DNA from: Diphasiastrum complanatum
Taxonomy: Eukaryota; Streptophyta; Lycopodiopsida; Lycopodiales; Lycopodiaceae
Assembly: GCA_029204225.1 (NCBI GenBank)
Contig: CM055102.1
Coordinates: forward strand, 18,310,263 to 18,374,262
Reading direction: 5' to 3'
Length of the DNA stretch: 64,000 nucleotides
A program made the position numbers and the translations under genes. The notes under the pieces are model-generated. The model ran no database searches. It had not been told where the DNA came from and worked only from the letters and a program-made list of their open reading frames with translations. Below are positions 50,604 through 60,961 of the stretch, in pieces. How positions within the stretch are numbered: position 1 is the first letter of the stretch; each line of letters starts with the position of its first letter.

Positions 50604-52089
50604 TCTATGCGGAAATTATGATCTAGTGGAGGGTGTAGATTAGAGATGCAATCACTGACTGATTGGAACCCAGCCGCGGCCTCTTGTCTGCTCTCTCGCT
50701 TTGTCAGGGCGCCCTCCCATAGCCGTTTACAGCATCAGATTTGGTTTCCTACAATGATAAATCAATGCTTTTTGCAAAAAATGTACTCACAGATTGTCAA
50801 AACCCTACTGCTAGTAGATTAAACAACCAACCGAGGTCCTCATCATTACATAATAATCTACTTCTATCAATATTCATTACTTACATTAATACTCATTCAA
50901 TTGGATTGCCATCATGCTAACAACACGCAGTGATGTTATAACTATGTAACTATTAATCAAACATAAACTAACTCACTCACTACTATCATCAATATAGAAT
51001 AGAGGTTTCGGATTTGCATTCATGAAGACATTGTAGTACATTTCCAATTATCTCCTCTGAGTCGTATCATGTCCCTATCCATGTGCCCCATTTGAATGAA
51101 CTTTAGAACTTGAGGTGAGAAAAGAAAGTGCTGGCCACTAGGTCACTTTTTCAGGACAATTGCATATTATAGTAAATCACTTTAGTATTTATGCATATTT
51201 TAGTGAATAATAATCTTATCTTTTAAACATTTGAGAATATAAAATATACCGACGTGCCACAAAATTATGACGTTTATTGTGCTAGGATATGGATTTTCTA
51301 GTGACCCTTCCACTAGGTAAACAAACGGTCGTAGACTTATGGAAAGGACGTTAGAGTAGAACGATTGGAAAGGTCTCTAAAGAATCTTCTCCCATATGTA
51401 CATGACGGCAAGGCTATCTTTTTTTAATGGATGAAATTGTCTTATAGGCCACACATTTTGATTTTTTTTGTTGGATTGTAATATGCTTTAAGATTTTCGT
51501 AGAGAATATGATTTGCTTCTAAAACTTCATGGTATGCCATGTTCTCTTTATTGACATGATATGCCGCTATAATTAGCATATTTTATGAAAATGTAAAAAG
51601 TGAGATATTGACAGATTTTGCAAAAGGCTTGTTGCAATGCTCTCCTCAAAAACCTTGAGGAAACTTAATGCACCTGAAGAATAAAGATCAAAAGACCATG
51701 CAAATCTTTACTCAGGTTGGTTTCAGATGTGATGGGGAGTAAATGTTGCCCTCCATTACACTTACCCTTTGACATGACCCCACATAATTGGCTCTGAAAG
51801 AGGAATGTACACCTCCTTTCAATCATGTTGGGGCCCTTTCCTCTTCCCTAAATTATTCTCGTAGTCATCATCTTAGTCATGAAATATATTGATAGATATA
51901 GAAAACACAATGGTTATGTTGGGCACTACCATTGGGCAAGTTTTGGCAATTGGAATTCCCACAACATGGCACTTGGTGAGCCCCATGTGTCTTCCACCTA
52001 GAAATAACTAGTCTCTTCCTGTGTGTGACAATGTTAAGGGTCATAATTTTTTGACACCCAATAGCAAGTTAGGACTTTAAAATAGAACC

Positions 52090-52305
52090 TGGGCTTGGGT
52101 ATGAAAACATCGTCATATAAGCCTTTTACTAACTTTTGCACATACCTTAAATGCCAAGTGCGCATTGATGCCCATCCAAGGGTGCAATGGAAGTGAGAGA
52201 GTGCTAGTGACACACTTACACACTCTCTCATTTCACTTGAACCCTTGGATGAGCATCAAATAACACTTGGCATATAATGCCTTTGTGTTTTTCAAACCCA
52301 AGAGT
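52090..52305. repeat. foldback / MITE-like inverted repeat (about 215 bp)
   Basis: The left arm, running to 52203 (ATGCCAAGTGCGCATTGATG...GAGAGAGTG), is the inverse of the right arm (CACTCTCTCATTT...ATGCC, from about 52218) at roughly 80-85% identity. The short centre contains CTAGTGACAC. Outer parts (CTTGGGTATGAAAAC and its partner) also pair. Confidence 0.72.
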
Positions 52306-53072
52306 TATATTAAGGGTGATTTTAGATAAGTGGCAATACCCATTGCTTGACCTCTTCTTGCCCATTTCGTCTCTCTTGGAAAGTGAGATAATGGACAAAG
52401 GAGCCACCTTGTTGCATACTTGCAAGGTAAAGTATAAATGGAATATGAAACTTGATTTGAATCCACACGTTTTGTTTGGTTCAATTCTCTTAACATGACA
52501 ACTCAATATGTGAGACAATGTCCCCAAGGCCAAAAAACGTGGTTGAGGTGCCCCTACATGGCAAATCAAACCAAATATGAACGGGGGAGGCCCTTTTATA
52601 CTGAGTGGACCAATGCCATGACTCCATAATGAAACTCATTAATCAGATCATGGTCATGAAAAATGGGTTCTCTGTCTCCATTGACCGATGAGGATGTACG
52701 ACCTCACACACACAAAGACACGAGTCACACTGCACAGATCTCAGTAAATGCCAGTTGTGATTAGATTCCTTGTCAATGAGGACTCAATAATTGTGTCTCG
52801 TCCTTGAAGACTCACAGATTTGTGTGAGATTTCGACTGAATGGGAACATGTCCTTAGATCTGAGTAACCCATGTGTAGAAAGAAGAATGTAAAATCCTTG
52901 TGGATGGTACTCTTTTGGGTTTAACCACCATTGCCCTCAAAACCATCACTAATATGTGTGTGTGTTTTTGTAGAGCAAAAATTGGCTCTCTTCACATGTA
53001 AAAGATTCACTGAAAAAAAAAACAATGAAACCTCACACAAAGAAGACCATTCATTCAATTCCATGCAACTGA

Positions 53073-53333
53073 ATGAACAGCGGCAGTAGCAGCTGCTCGG
53101 CATCAGCCACAGCTATGGCGCTGCTCTCTCCTCACGCCTTGGCATTCACAGGAGGTTTCCTCAAGTGCCCATCATTGCCTCCACCTCCTCGTGCTTCTTG
53201 CAGAAACCCCATGCCGCTCTGTATGAGGAAGGACAGCATATTGTCTTTATTTCCGCTCCTGCAACCCATGAAGCCTTTTTTGGCCTCAGAGTATGTCGGT
53301 ACTTGGTCCAGACTCAGAGCTTTTGTTTTTTGA
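53073..53333 (+). CDS. hypothetical protein or first exon with transit-peptide-like N-terminus
   Basis: An 86-codon ORF opens MNSGSSSCSASATAMALLSP and continues with many Ser, Pro and Arg, e.g. PPPPRASCRNPMPL. An alternative start at MALLSP (53115) would make a cleaner plastid-targeting peptide. Local composition is more GC-rich than its surroundings, as in a real coding exon. There is no recognisable mature domain. If spliced, a donor may lie before the in-frame stop. It may also be a chance ORF. No neighbouring exon could be joined with confidence. Confidence 0.35.
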   Translation: MNSGSSSCSASATAMALLSPHALAFTGGFLKCPSLPPPPRASCRNPMPLCMRKDSILSLFPLLQPMKPFLASEYVGTWSRLRAFVF

Positions 53334-53761
53334 ATGTTCACTTCTCTAGAATATGAGTAGTTTAAGTTTCAAGGTTCTATTGAGGAACATAATGTTTCTT
53401 TCGGTTTTGTACTTATTTTTGAGAAGCATGAAGTGGGTCCAGGCTTGCAGCTTTTGCCACTGCATTGCCTTTTGAATCTTTTTCTTCAGTCAGAATTATT
53501 ATAATCTTACTGAGCTTAACACGCCCATCTCTTTCCCTGCCTCTCTCTTGTGCAACTGGAAACTCAAGGTTGAGCTCCAATATCATCTCAAGTACTCTAT
53601 GGACAAGATAATGTGCGTTTGGAAATTATTAGGCAGTCCGTTTGTCAAGGCCCGATAATGATGAGACGGGGCTTGATGAGAGGACAAGCCATAATCTCCA
53701 TAATATGCTGAGAAGTGCACATTATCAGGCTTGATACTGGCACAAAAATTTTGCCCAAAAT

Positions 53762-53885
53762 TTTTCCATGTGAGAGGGCTCGGTTTTTCCAGATTCCATC
53801 AAGAGGGCTACCTATTTTCAGATTCCACCCATGTAGGCTTTGTATTTTCAGATTCCATCCAAGAGGGCTCCAAATTTCCAGGGCA
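53762..53885. repeat. 29-30-bp tandem repeat (TTTTCAGATTCCATCCAAGAGGGCT)
   Basis: GATTCCA recurs at 53792, 53821 and 53851 with conserved surroundings; a fourth, partial copy ends near 53883. On the minus strand it reads as repeated WNLKI, an artefact. Confidence 0.8.
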
Positions 53886-54639
53886 ACAAAGTTACATCCA
53901 ATCAGATTGCAGGGCAGAACATCACGGTGGATAATGGGAGTCTCCACCATCCAATTTTGTAAGACTTGAACTCTGGATGCTGACATTTGTGCCTCGTCTC
54001 CCTTAGCTCTGCTAGGGTTAGGTATCTTGCAGGTGCATCCATTGGGGCCTCCTCAATAACCATCCGAGACCTTGTCCTACTTATGCCGTTAAGCATTTGC
54101 AGCAGCTACTGCCTGCACTAACGTTACAGCCCAGTCGTCAGCCTCCTCTACATCAATGCCAAATTAAGATTGGAGTTATCCTGAAATCCCATAATCCATA
54201 CGTGCAGAAGATGATCTTAAATGCCAAACTTGTGAATTGGCAGGTCTAGAATAAGGTTTCTTGTCTTTTAAGATTCGGTGGTTCCAGCTGCCCAAAATCA
54301 GGTCCTCTCAGAGAGAATGGGGAAGAATTGGCTTATCTAAGAAAATAAAAATGCTTCTGCAATCAATGCTAGAAATCATCAAGATGAGTTTTACGGCCAC
54401 ATCCTATACCAAGGATTTGGAATAATCCTGAATGTGGATGTTTGGTACTCTAGTGTTCGAGTTTATTATTTACGCCTAGAATAAATTCTAATTCAAGGCT
54501 AGTTTCATAACTGGTAACCTGAGAAGGCCTAGGCACTCACATGGTGACATGTGGAGCAGTGCATGATGTGTGACAGTTATATGCATGGAAAGAGAATTAA
54601 TAATTTGTGCTATCTATAGGGTAGACCTTGGGCATGCAT

Positions 54640-55101
54640 TGTTGGAATGTAAATGGAATTGATTACATTACCATAGGTTACTTTGACCCAAAAGGTCAAG
54701 AGTTGTGTAACCATGGTCATTTATTATATTAGGCCTACTAAACTTAGAGTTAGCTAAGTTAGTATCAAATTAACTTGGTAGGGACTCATGGGTCCACTAG
54801 GCTTATTGTGACATTAAGTACCCCAACTTGACATATTGGAGGTACCTTATTCTTTCTATGTAACTTATAGAAAGTTGGATAATCAATAGTCAAGTAGTTG
54901 GAAAGCCAATAGTCATCTTGGACTATATATATGTGTGCATCCCATTTGTATGACACACTTTTGTAAGAAATACTGACTATTCTCCTTGGCTGTCCACGAG
55001 TTTCTACAAGAGGGTTTCTAGCCATTTCTCTCTTTCTTTTGAGAATGCTTTGTGTGATTGAGTAGTTAAGATTCTGGATCCTTAGGCTTCTATTTCCTAC
55101 A
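54640..55101 (+). mobile_element. copia 5' LTR (462 bp)
   Basis: TGTTGGAATGTAAATGG to TTTCCTACA, followed by a primer site. It is repeated at 58779-59241. TATATATATG near 54925 is a possible TATA box. Confidence 0.93.
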
Positions 55102-55114
55102 TGGTGTCAGAGCC
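55102..55114 (+). other. primer-binding site (initiator Met-tRNA variant)
   Basis: TGGTGTCAGAGCC; one base different from TGGTATCAGAGCC, directly after the LTR. Confidence 0.85.
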
Positions 55115-55703
55115 ATTAGGGTATCATATTGCTTGCAGGAGGGCGCCCAATAGGAAGCTATCTTCTTCCCCTTTTGGTTGCAGAAAATCATCAAGCTGCT
55201 GATTTTTGCAGGAGAAGAATCTGTTCGTCTTCTTATAGCTTTTTTGCAGGAAATTGCAGGGCACCTTCACCTATTTGAGAGCTAGCAGTAGGGCGCCCAT
55301 GCTCAAACCAATTGCATGTGATTTTGACTCAATTACATGTTGAAAATTTCAGATTTACTTCTTAAATGAAGATACATGTGTTTTGGACACATTTCTTGCT
55401 GAAATTTCCCTGTTGGTGAGCTTGGAGTAGGGCGCTACCATCAGCTCTATATGCACATAGTGTGCACTCTATGCAGCCACAAATTTCTGGTTTTGGTTTT
55501 GGCTTCATTCGAAGTCTACCTATTTGTGAGCATTCTGTTTATTGTGCAGAAATCAACACCTATTTCATTACTTGTTGAGCAAATTGCATGTGGAGTATTG
55601 CAATCTATTGTGCTCATAATTTCAGCTTTGAGGTTGCTGCCCTTTGAGTAGATTTTGTCTTGGAAAGTCTATTTCCTATCTACTACAAGCTGATTTTTCT
55701 GTT
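55115..55703 (+). promoter_or_regulatory. copia leader with repeated GGGCGCCC palindrome
   Basis: GGGCGCCC lies at 55141-55148 and 55291-55298, with a variant GGGCGCTA at 55430-55437, each preceded by A/T-G purines (GGAGGGCGCCC, GTAGGGCGCCC). The related copy at 63.1-63.7 kb has three perfect and one variant site. Confidence 0.7.
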
Positions 55704-57299
55704 ATGGCTAAAGAATCGGAGTCTATTGGTTCTTTATTTAATGAAGATAGGCTGGATGACACAAACTATTCCTTGTGGTGCTATATGATAAAGAAGCTTC
55801 TAATTGCTAAAGGTTTGTGGGAAGTAGTTAATGGTGACGAAGAGAGGCCGCCTACCTTGGCACCTATTACACCATCTAGAACAACTACATCATCCACGGA
55901 AGTGCCTTCCGATGAGCAAAAGAAGTGGGATCGACGAGATGCACAAGCACATTCCGTCATTGCATTACCAGTGAAGAGATCTATCCTTCCTCATATTAGA
56001 TCATGCAAGACTTCCAAAAGTGCTTGGGAGACTCTTGCCAAGATGTTTCAAGTAAAGAATGCGGCAAAAGTGGTATATCTTCGAAATCAACTTTCTATCT
56101 TGAAGATGCAAGAAGGTGATTTGCTTACAAACCACTTGACGAAGATCAAGGATCTTCGAGAGGAGCTTCTTAGTATTGATGAGGTGATTGAGAACTCACA
56201 ATTTGTATCTATTACTCTCAGCTCTCTTCCTAATTCTTACCTTCCATTTGTGTCATCATTGAGCATTTCTCTTAGGGGACAGCAAATCTCCTTCGACGAA
56301 CTTGTTGGCTTACTTCTTCAAGAAGAGCAAACAAGGATCAACTTTGGTGAACAAGAAGATCAAGCTTTCTTTGCAAAAGGCAAAGGCAAAGGCAAGTGGA
56401 AAGGGAAGCCTTCTTTCAAAACTTCCAAAGATGATCAAAAATCTAAGGAAAGTCAAGATCAAGGCTCCAAGAAGAAGGGTAAGTGCCACTATTGCAAGAA
56501 GTTTGGGCATCACATCAAAGAATGTAGGAAGAGGCTTGCAAAGGAAAAAGAGAAAGGTAACGATACAAGTACCGCAATCATTATTTTGGAACAACAGTTT
56601 GGAAAGGAGGATAATCTTTTCAATAATGATTATGTTTTTGTCACTAATAATCTCATCTCTCCTCAAGATGAGATTTCTGCCACTTCAAATCATGTTGGTT
56701 TTTTAGCAGAAAACAGCTCATCTTCAGCCTTACAAGTTGCTGTTTTTTCATCTATTGATTGGGTGATTGATAGCGGTGCCACACGCCATAAGACTTATCA
56801 CAAAGAAGTCAATGATGAGGAGAAGTACATTCGTAATGTACTTTATGTTCCAAAAATAAAAAAGAATCTCATTTCGGTCTCTACAATTATGAACCAAAGA
56901 TTGGTTGTGGAATTCAAAGAAGACAAATGTCTTATCAAAGACCCAAAGAGATCTCTTATGATCATTGCTTCGGGAACATTACGTGGTGGATTGTTCCTTA
57001 CGGATACCTATGAGCGAAGAGCTTCATCATCTTTTTGTCTTGTTGCATCAAGTTCACATTCTTTGGAGTTGGCTGAATTATGGCATGCTAGGTTTGGACA
57101 TCTCAACTTTGCTAACTTGAAGATGTTGAAGAGATTCAATATGGTTGAAGACATTCTTAATATTGAGCATCCCGAAGGACATATGTATGCGAAGGATGCA
57201 TACTTGGAAAATTTCAAAGGCAAGCTTTTCCAATTGATGGAACTATTAGAGTTGATGGCAAATTTGATTTGGTTCATAGTGATGTATGTGGTCCAATGA
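55704..57299 (+). pseudogene. copia gag-protease-GAG-pre-integrase, in one frame
   Basis: Start chosen at MAKESESIGSL (55704), which is conserved in the sister copy; the frame is open from 55644. Gag: TNYSLWCYMIKKLLIAKGLW, SAWETLAKMFQ, VVYLRNQLSILKMQEGD. A Lys/Gly-rich linker precedes the zinc knuckle CHYCKKFGHHIKEC (56487). Protease WVIDSGATRH (56760) retains the Asp, but about 30 residues present in the sister copy after it are missing here. GAG-pre-integrase: LAELWHARFGHLNFANLKML. After about 57190 the frame drifts into an altered copy of the finger region and stops at 57299, where integrase continues in another frame. Confidence 0.9.
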
Positions 57300-57955
57300 G
57301 GACCGAATCCATTGGAAGGTGTAATTACGTTACTTTTATTGATGACCTTTCTAGATTTACATGGATTTATCCTATGAAGGCAAAATCTGAAGTTTTTCAA
57401 CGCTTTAAGGATTTTCTAGTAATGATAAAAAACCAGTTTGGGCACTCTTTGAAGATCTTACATACCGACCGAGGAGGGGAATATATAAAGAATACGTTCG
57501 GTACTTATCTTCAAAGCAAAGGTATCCATCATCAAATGACAACCCCTTACACACCTCAACAAAATGGTGTTGCTGAAAGAAAGAATCACACTATTATGGA
57601 GATGACTCGATGCATGCTCAAGGCAAAGGGCCTACCTCACAAGTTTTGGGCTGAAGCGGTTATAACGGCGACTTACATTAGTAATCAGTGTCCTACTAAA
57701 GCCTTGAAGGTATGAACTCCTTATGAAGTTTGGTATGGTAAGAAGCCTTCTGTTTCTCACTTACGCATCTTTGGTTGCACGGCTTATGCTTTCATTCCCG
57801 ATAAGCTAAGAACCAAGCTTGATGATAAAGGAGTTAAATGCATATTTGTTGGCTATAGTAGCGAAAGCAAGGGTTATAGATTGTTTAATATGGATACTAA
57901 TAAAATCATAGTGAGTCGTGATGTTCATTTTGATGAAAAGACCTCCTATGATTGA
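57269..57955 (+). pseudogene. copia integrase core and C-terminus
   Basis: VHSDVCGPM, FIDDLSRFTWIYPMK, LHTDRGGEY and NGVAERKNHT show the three catalytic acidic residues. It continues KFWAEAVITATYIS to a stop at 57715, beyond which the same frame resumes TPYEVWYGKKP, LRIFGCTAYAF, GVKCIFVGYS and VSRDVHFDEK to a stop at 57953. RT should follow but does not. Confidence 0.88.
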
Positions 57956-58772
57956 GCATTTGATTGGAGAGAATTTTTCATTACTTGAAGAATCTTCTAT
58001 GTCATCCCATGCCTCTTCGAGGGACAGCTTTGATGACGCCATCTTTGATGCATCTCTTGATAGTTTGCCAAATTTTTATGAAGAAGACGTTGGACAGCAA
58101 GTTCAGTCATCTTCTTTTGGTCATTTACAGCCCATTTTACATCATGAGCAGTCCATTATGCTTCAGAAACAGCCTGCGGAAGATTATGGACAACATGGTC
58201 CATGTTGGGAACACTTTGGGCAGCAAAGTGTTGAACAGGCCATAACAGTTCCTTGTTGGCTATTGGAGACTTTGCAGGACAACAAAGAAATATCTTACTA
58301 CGAAAGGAAGGCACATGCCTCTTTAAAATCAGTACCTCTTGCTGATTTTTTTGGTTTTACACTCACTCTTCATCATGATGTTGGTACATCGCCTATTCTA
58401 TGTGAGCAAGTCATTGATGGTAAGGTTTGGGAGGATGTGATGCCAAAAGAGTTTGGTACTCTTTTTTATTGTCCTTATGGTAAGAAGTATTTTCAAATGA
58501 TGTGGGAGCCTATGATGGATTACAAGTCCATGTTTCGACTTATTGCCGATTTTATGTTGGTTCCCTACTTCGGATGGAGCATGCAAATCCTCCCCTTCGA
58601 CTTGATGCTTCATTATTACGCATTCTTTTCCTTTTATATGTTGGACATGATTGGGGATGAGATTTCGACTACTTCGGTGCGAAGTTTATTTGGCGACATG
58701 AAGTTCGGACAGCAAGTTGCATTTTTCTCTTTCGAGAAGTTACTTCATGTTATGTTATACATTTCCATTTAA
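57918..58772 (+). CDS. unrecognised 284-codon ORF occupying the RT/RNase H position of a copia element
   Basis: The frame overlaps the integrase end and stays open to a stop overlapping the polypurine tract. The first part (LEESSMSSHASSRDSFDDAI, VEQAITVPCWLLETLQDNKE) looks like the normal acidic linker between integrase and RT. The remainder (VWEDVMPKEFGTLFYCPYGK, YFGWSMQILPFDLMLHYYAF, SFEKLLHVMLYISI) is hydrophobic and Tyr/Phe/Met-rich, with no RT palm, YVDD or RNase H motif. It could be 3' untranslated sequence left open after deletion of RT-RNase H, or a replacement ORF. An analogous 357-codon frame occurs in the copia at 23.9-24.95 kb. Confidence 0.45.
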   Translation: MMFILMKRPPMIEHLIGENFSLLEESSMSSHASSRDSFDDAIFDASLDSLPNFYEEDVGQQVQSSSFGHLQPILHHEQSIMLQKQPAEDYGQHGPCWEHFGQQSVEQAITVPCWLLETLQDNKEISYYERKAHASLKSVPLADFFGFTLTLHHDVGTSPILCEQVIDGKVWEDVMPKEFGTLFYCPYGKKYFQMMWEPMMDYKSMFRLIADFMLVPYFGWSMQILPFDLMLHYYAFFSFYMLDMIGDEISTTSVRSLFGDMKFGQQVAFFSFEKLLHVMLYISI

Positions 58773-58778
58773 GGAGGG
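58771..58778 (+). other. polypurine tract
   Basis: AAGGAGGG directly before the 3' LTR start. Confidence 0.85.
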
Positions 58779-59241
58779 TGTTGGAATGTAAATGGAATTG
58801 ATTACATTACCATAGGTTACTTTGACCCAAAAGGTCGAGAGTTGTGTAACTATGGTCATTTATTATATTAGGCCTACTAAACTTAGAGTTAGCTAAGTTA
58901 GTATGGAAATTAACTTGGTAGGGACTCATGGGTCCACTAGGCTTATTGTGACATTAAGTACTCCAACTTGACATATTGGAGGTACCTTATTTTTTCTATG
59001 TAACTTATAGAAAGTTGGATAGTCAATAGTCAAGTAGTTGGAAAGCCAATAGTCAAGTAGTTGGATAGCCAATAGTCATGAAGTTAGATAGTCATCTTGG
59101 ACTATATATATGTGTGCATCCCATTTGTATGAGACACTTTTGTAAGCAATACTGACTATTCTCCTTGGCTGTCCACGAGTTTCTACAAGAGGGTTTCTAG
59201 CTCATCATGCACAGATTCTTGGAGGCTAAATATTTTTTACA
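58779..59241 (+). mobile_element. copia 3' LTR with internal deletion and short tandem expansion
   Basis: Matches the 5' LTR from TGTTGGAATG to GGGTTTCTAG (59200), then loses about 50 bp and resumes weakly to a TTTTTTACA end near 59241. It carries an extra ~45-bp expansion of the CAATAGTCAAGTAGTTGGA motif at about 59020-59085. No clean target duplication is seen. Confidence 0.82.
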
Positions 59242-60740
59242 TGAACTTGCCCATCTACATTCCCAGTTTAACAACTTTAGTTATCAGTTTCCCCTTCTGT
59301 TCATCATTCACTTACCATGGCTTGCGGGTGAGGCTCTTGGGGATTGATCTCGAGCTTCTACTTGGTTGTGAGGTTTGGCTCCATAATGTCCTCTATGGTA
59401 TCTTGTAAGCTGGATCTTGTTGTGGTCTTTACAATGAGTTTGAGATTGCATTGATGATCACTGGCACACTACAATATCTCAAATGTAGACTATGTCACTT
59501 GTCACATGTAGCATGAGTGCATATGATTGCTATGGAGAGGGGGTTTTATGTGGTTTCGATCAAATTGCACAACAAAGATTTGGCAAAAATTATGACATTG
59601 GAGCCTAGTACCACAAGTTTTGGTTTGGGGCATGGCAAGTTGAGACCATACTTCTAAGTATAAATGTCCAAAGACTTACTGTATGGAGAAGATGCCTAAG
59701 TTTGGAAAAACCTTAGCATGGAACTCCATCATGCCATCAAGTTTTGAAAGTCACTTCATTTTAAATTATTTCAGATGCAAGATTTGACTACTTTTTAAAT
59801 ATATGGCTTATCAAATTAGTGTTTCATTGAAACGCGTTTCATTCAATGAAATGCTGTTTCAAATGGACCGTTTAAAAAGGGATTTTAAATTAGAGCAAAA
59901 AAAAATGTAAAAAATGTCCTAATGTGTGTGTGAGAAAGTTTGGCATATAAAGCTTTAGTTAAAACTCAGTAGGGAATAGTAGAATTATGAACACCTTGTG
60001 CATGGGCATTGTGTGATCTATCGGAATGTCTCATTGAGTCCTTAATCATCTAGGTGTGTCGATTACCAATTGTTATATTGTCATTGTATATACTATAGAG
60101 CTATAATCACTATCTAGACACTTAAAACAACACTTGGTTTTCCTTTAACAAAAGGCTAGGAATAAACCAAGCAAAAAGAAGGCGTTTCAAAAAGGTTCAA
60201 GAAACATTGCACTACAATAGTATCACCATCAATATAACACCTCACAAGGAAATTGGTATTTTGACAAGGAAATTGTATGCTCAATACATGACTCAAAATG
60301 AGGTGTTGGATATAGAAAGAGGCATACGTGAAACTGAATACTTTTGTAAAAACAATCTCCATTAAGGCTGAAGCATTCCAAATAATCAGTTGAACGTGAA
60401 CAATTGTGTTGTTGAGTTTGGTAGAAATTGTCGAGAATGCTTATAAACGCTATCAATTTACTAGTGCTTCTCTATTTAAATGATTGGGACTCTATTATTA
60501 GTAAATGCTAGTCCTAGGTATTAATCTTTTGAAATTTGTTTTGGTTGGTACAAATGATCATCTAGCCTTCATTTGGATAAAAGGCAAGGGTAGCTATATT
60601 CATCCTTTTATGAACTTTCGGACCATTCTACCACTATTGTTTTCTTTTGGATGCATTGTTGGTGAAGTGGTCTATATTAAAATTCACCAACTCTACAATT
60701 ACAATATGAAAATGGTTAGAAATCCATAAATCATAATATG
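59242..60740. other. non-coding intergenic stretch
   Basis: No supportable gene or element border; ORFs of 68-75 codons here have no family resemblance. Confidence 0.45.
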
Positions 60741-60742
60741 GA

Positions 60743-60815
60743 TGGACAGGCTAGGATTCGAACCCAGGACCTCCCTCATACCGGATGGGATGCTCTACCA
60801 CTGAGCTATCCGCCC
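60743..60815 (-). ncRNA. tRNA-like Pol III unit (degenerate anticodon arm) in a putative LTR
   Basis: The minus strand folds as a tRNA: acceptor GGGCGGA with CCTGTCC (one A-C mismatch plus G-T pairs), D arm GCTC-AGTGGTA-GAGC, T arm CTGGG-TTCGAAT-CCTAG, discriminator A. The A box TAGCTCAGTGG and B box GGTTCGAATCC are both intact. The anticodon arm (TCCCA/TGAGG) has a mismatch, the loop TCCGGTA lacks the invariant U33 (apparent anticodon CGG), and the variable loop is one base long. It is probably a Pol III-competent tRNA-like sequence and not a working tRNA gene. A TTTT lies about 40 nt downstream, near 60700. Confidence 0.75.
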
Positions 60816-60961
60816 TGTTTGATAGTTCTCTCTAGAGTGTGGATTGATATTCCAACAGCCCCCATCAAGCCACACTTAGCTGTCACCTGCCCCACAACTT
60901 GGGCCACCTAACCATGGCTTTGACACCATGAACTGTTAGGTCTAACTTGGCTCTGATACCA
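60816..60961 (-). mobile_element. TRIM-like miniature LTR retrotransposon fragment: primer site, ~90-bp interior, polypurine tract, LTR start
   Basis: On the minus strand: TGGTATCAGAGCC (60961-60949, a perfect primer site), about 80 bp without an ORF, a G-rich tract TTGATGGGGGC (about 60868-60858), then TGTTGGAATATCAATCC, a TG start at 60857. The tRNA-like unit begins 42 bp into this LTR. The upstream LTR is missing because the primer site is joined directly to a broken copia integrase. The right border of the LTR is unknown. Confidence 0.55.

Noticed and set aside
53645-53986. Minus-strand IIHRDVLPCNL resembling a protein kinase catalytic loop
   Set aside because: Only about ten residues match; there is no DFG, Lys or Glu motif nearby, and the rest of the ORF is a 29-30-bp tandem repeat.
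60743-60815. Functional nuclear tRNA gene (apparent anticodon CGG)
   Set aside because: U33 is missing, the anticodon stem is mismatched, the variable loop is irregular and it lies in an LTR; kept only as a tRNA-like Pol III unit.
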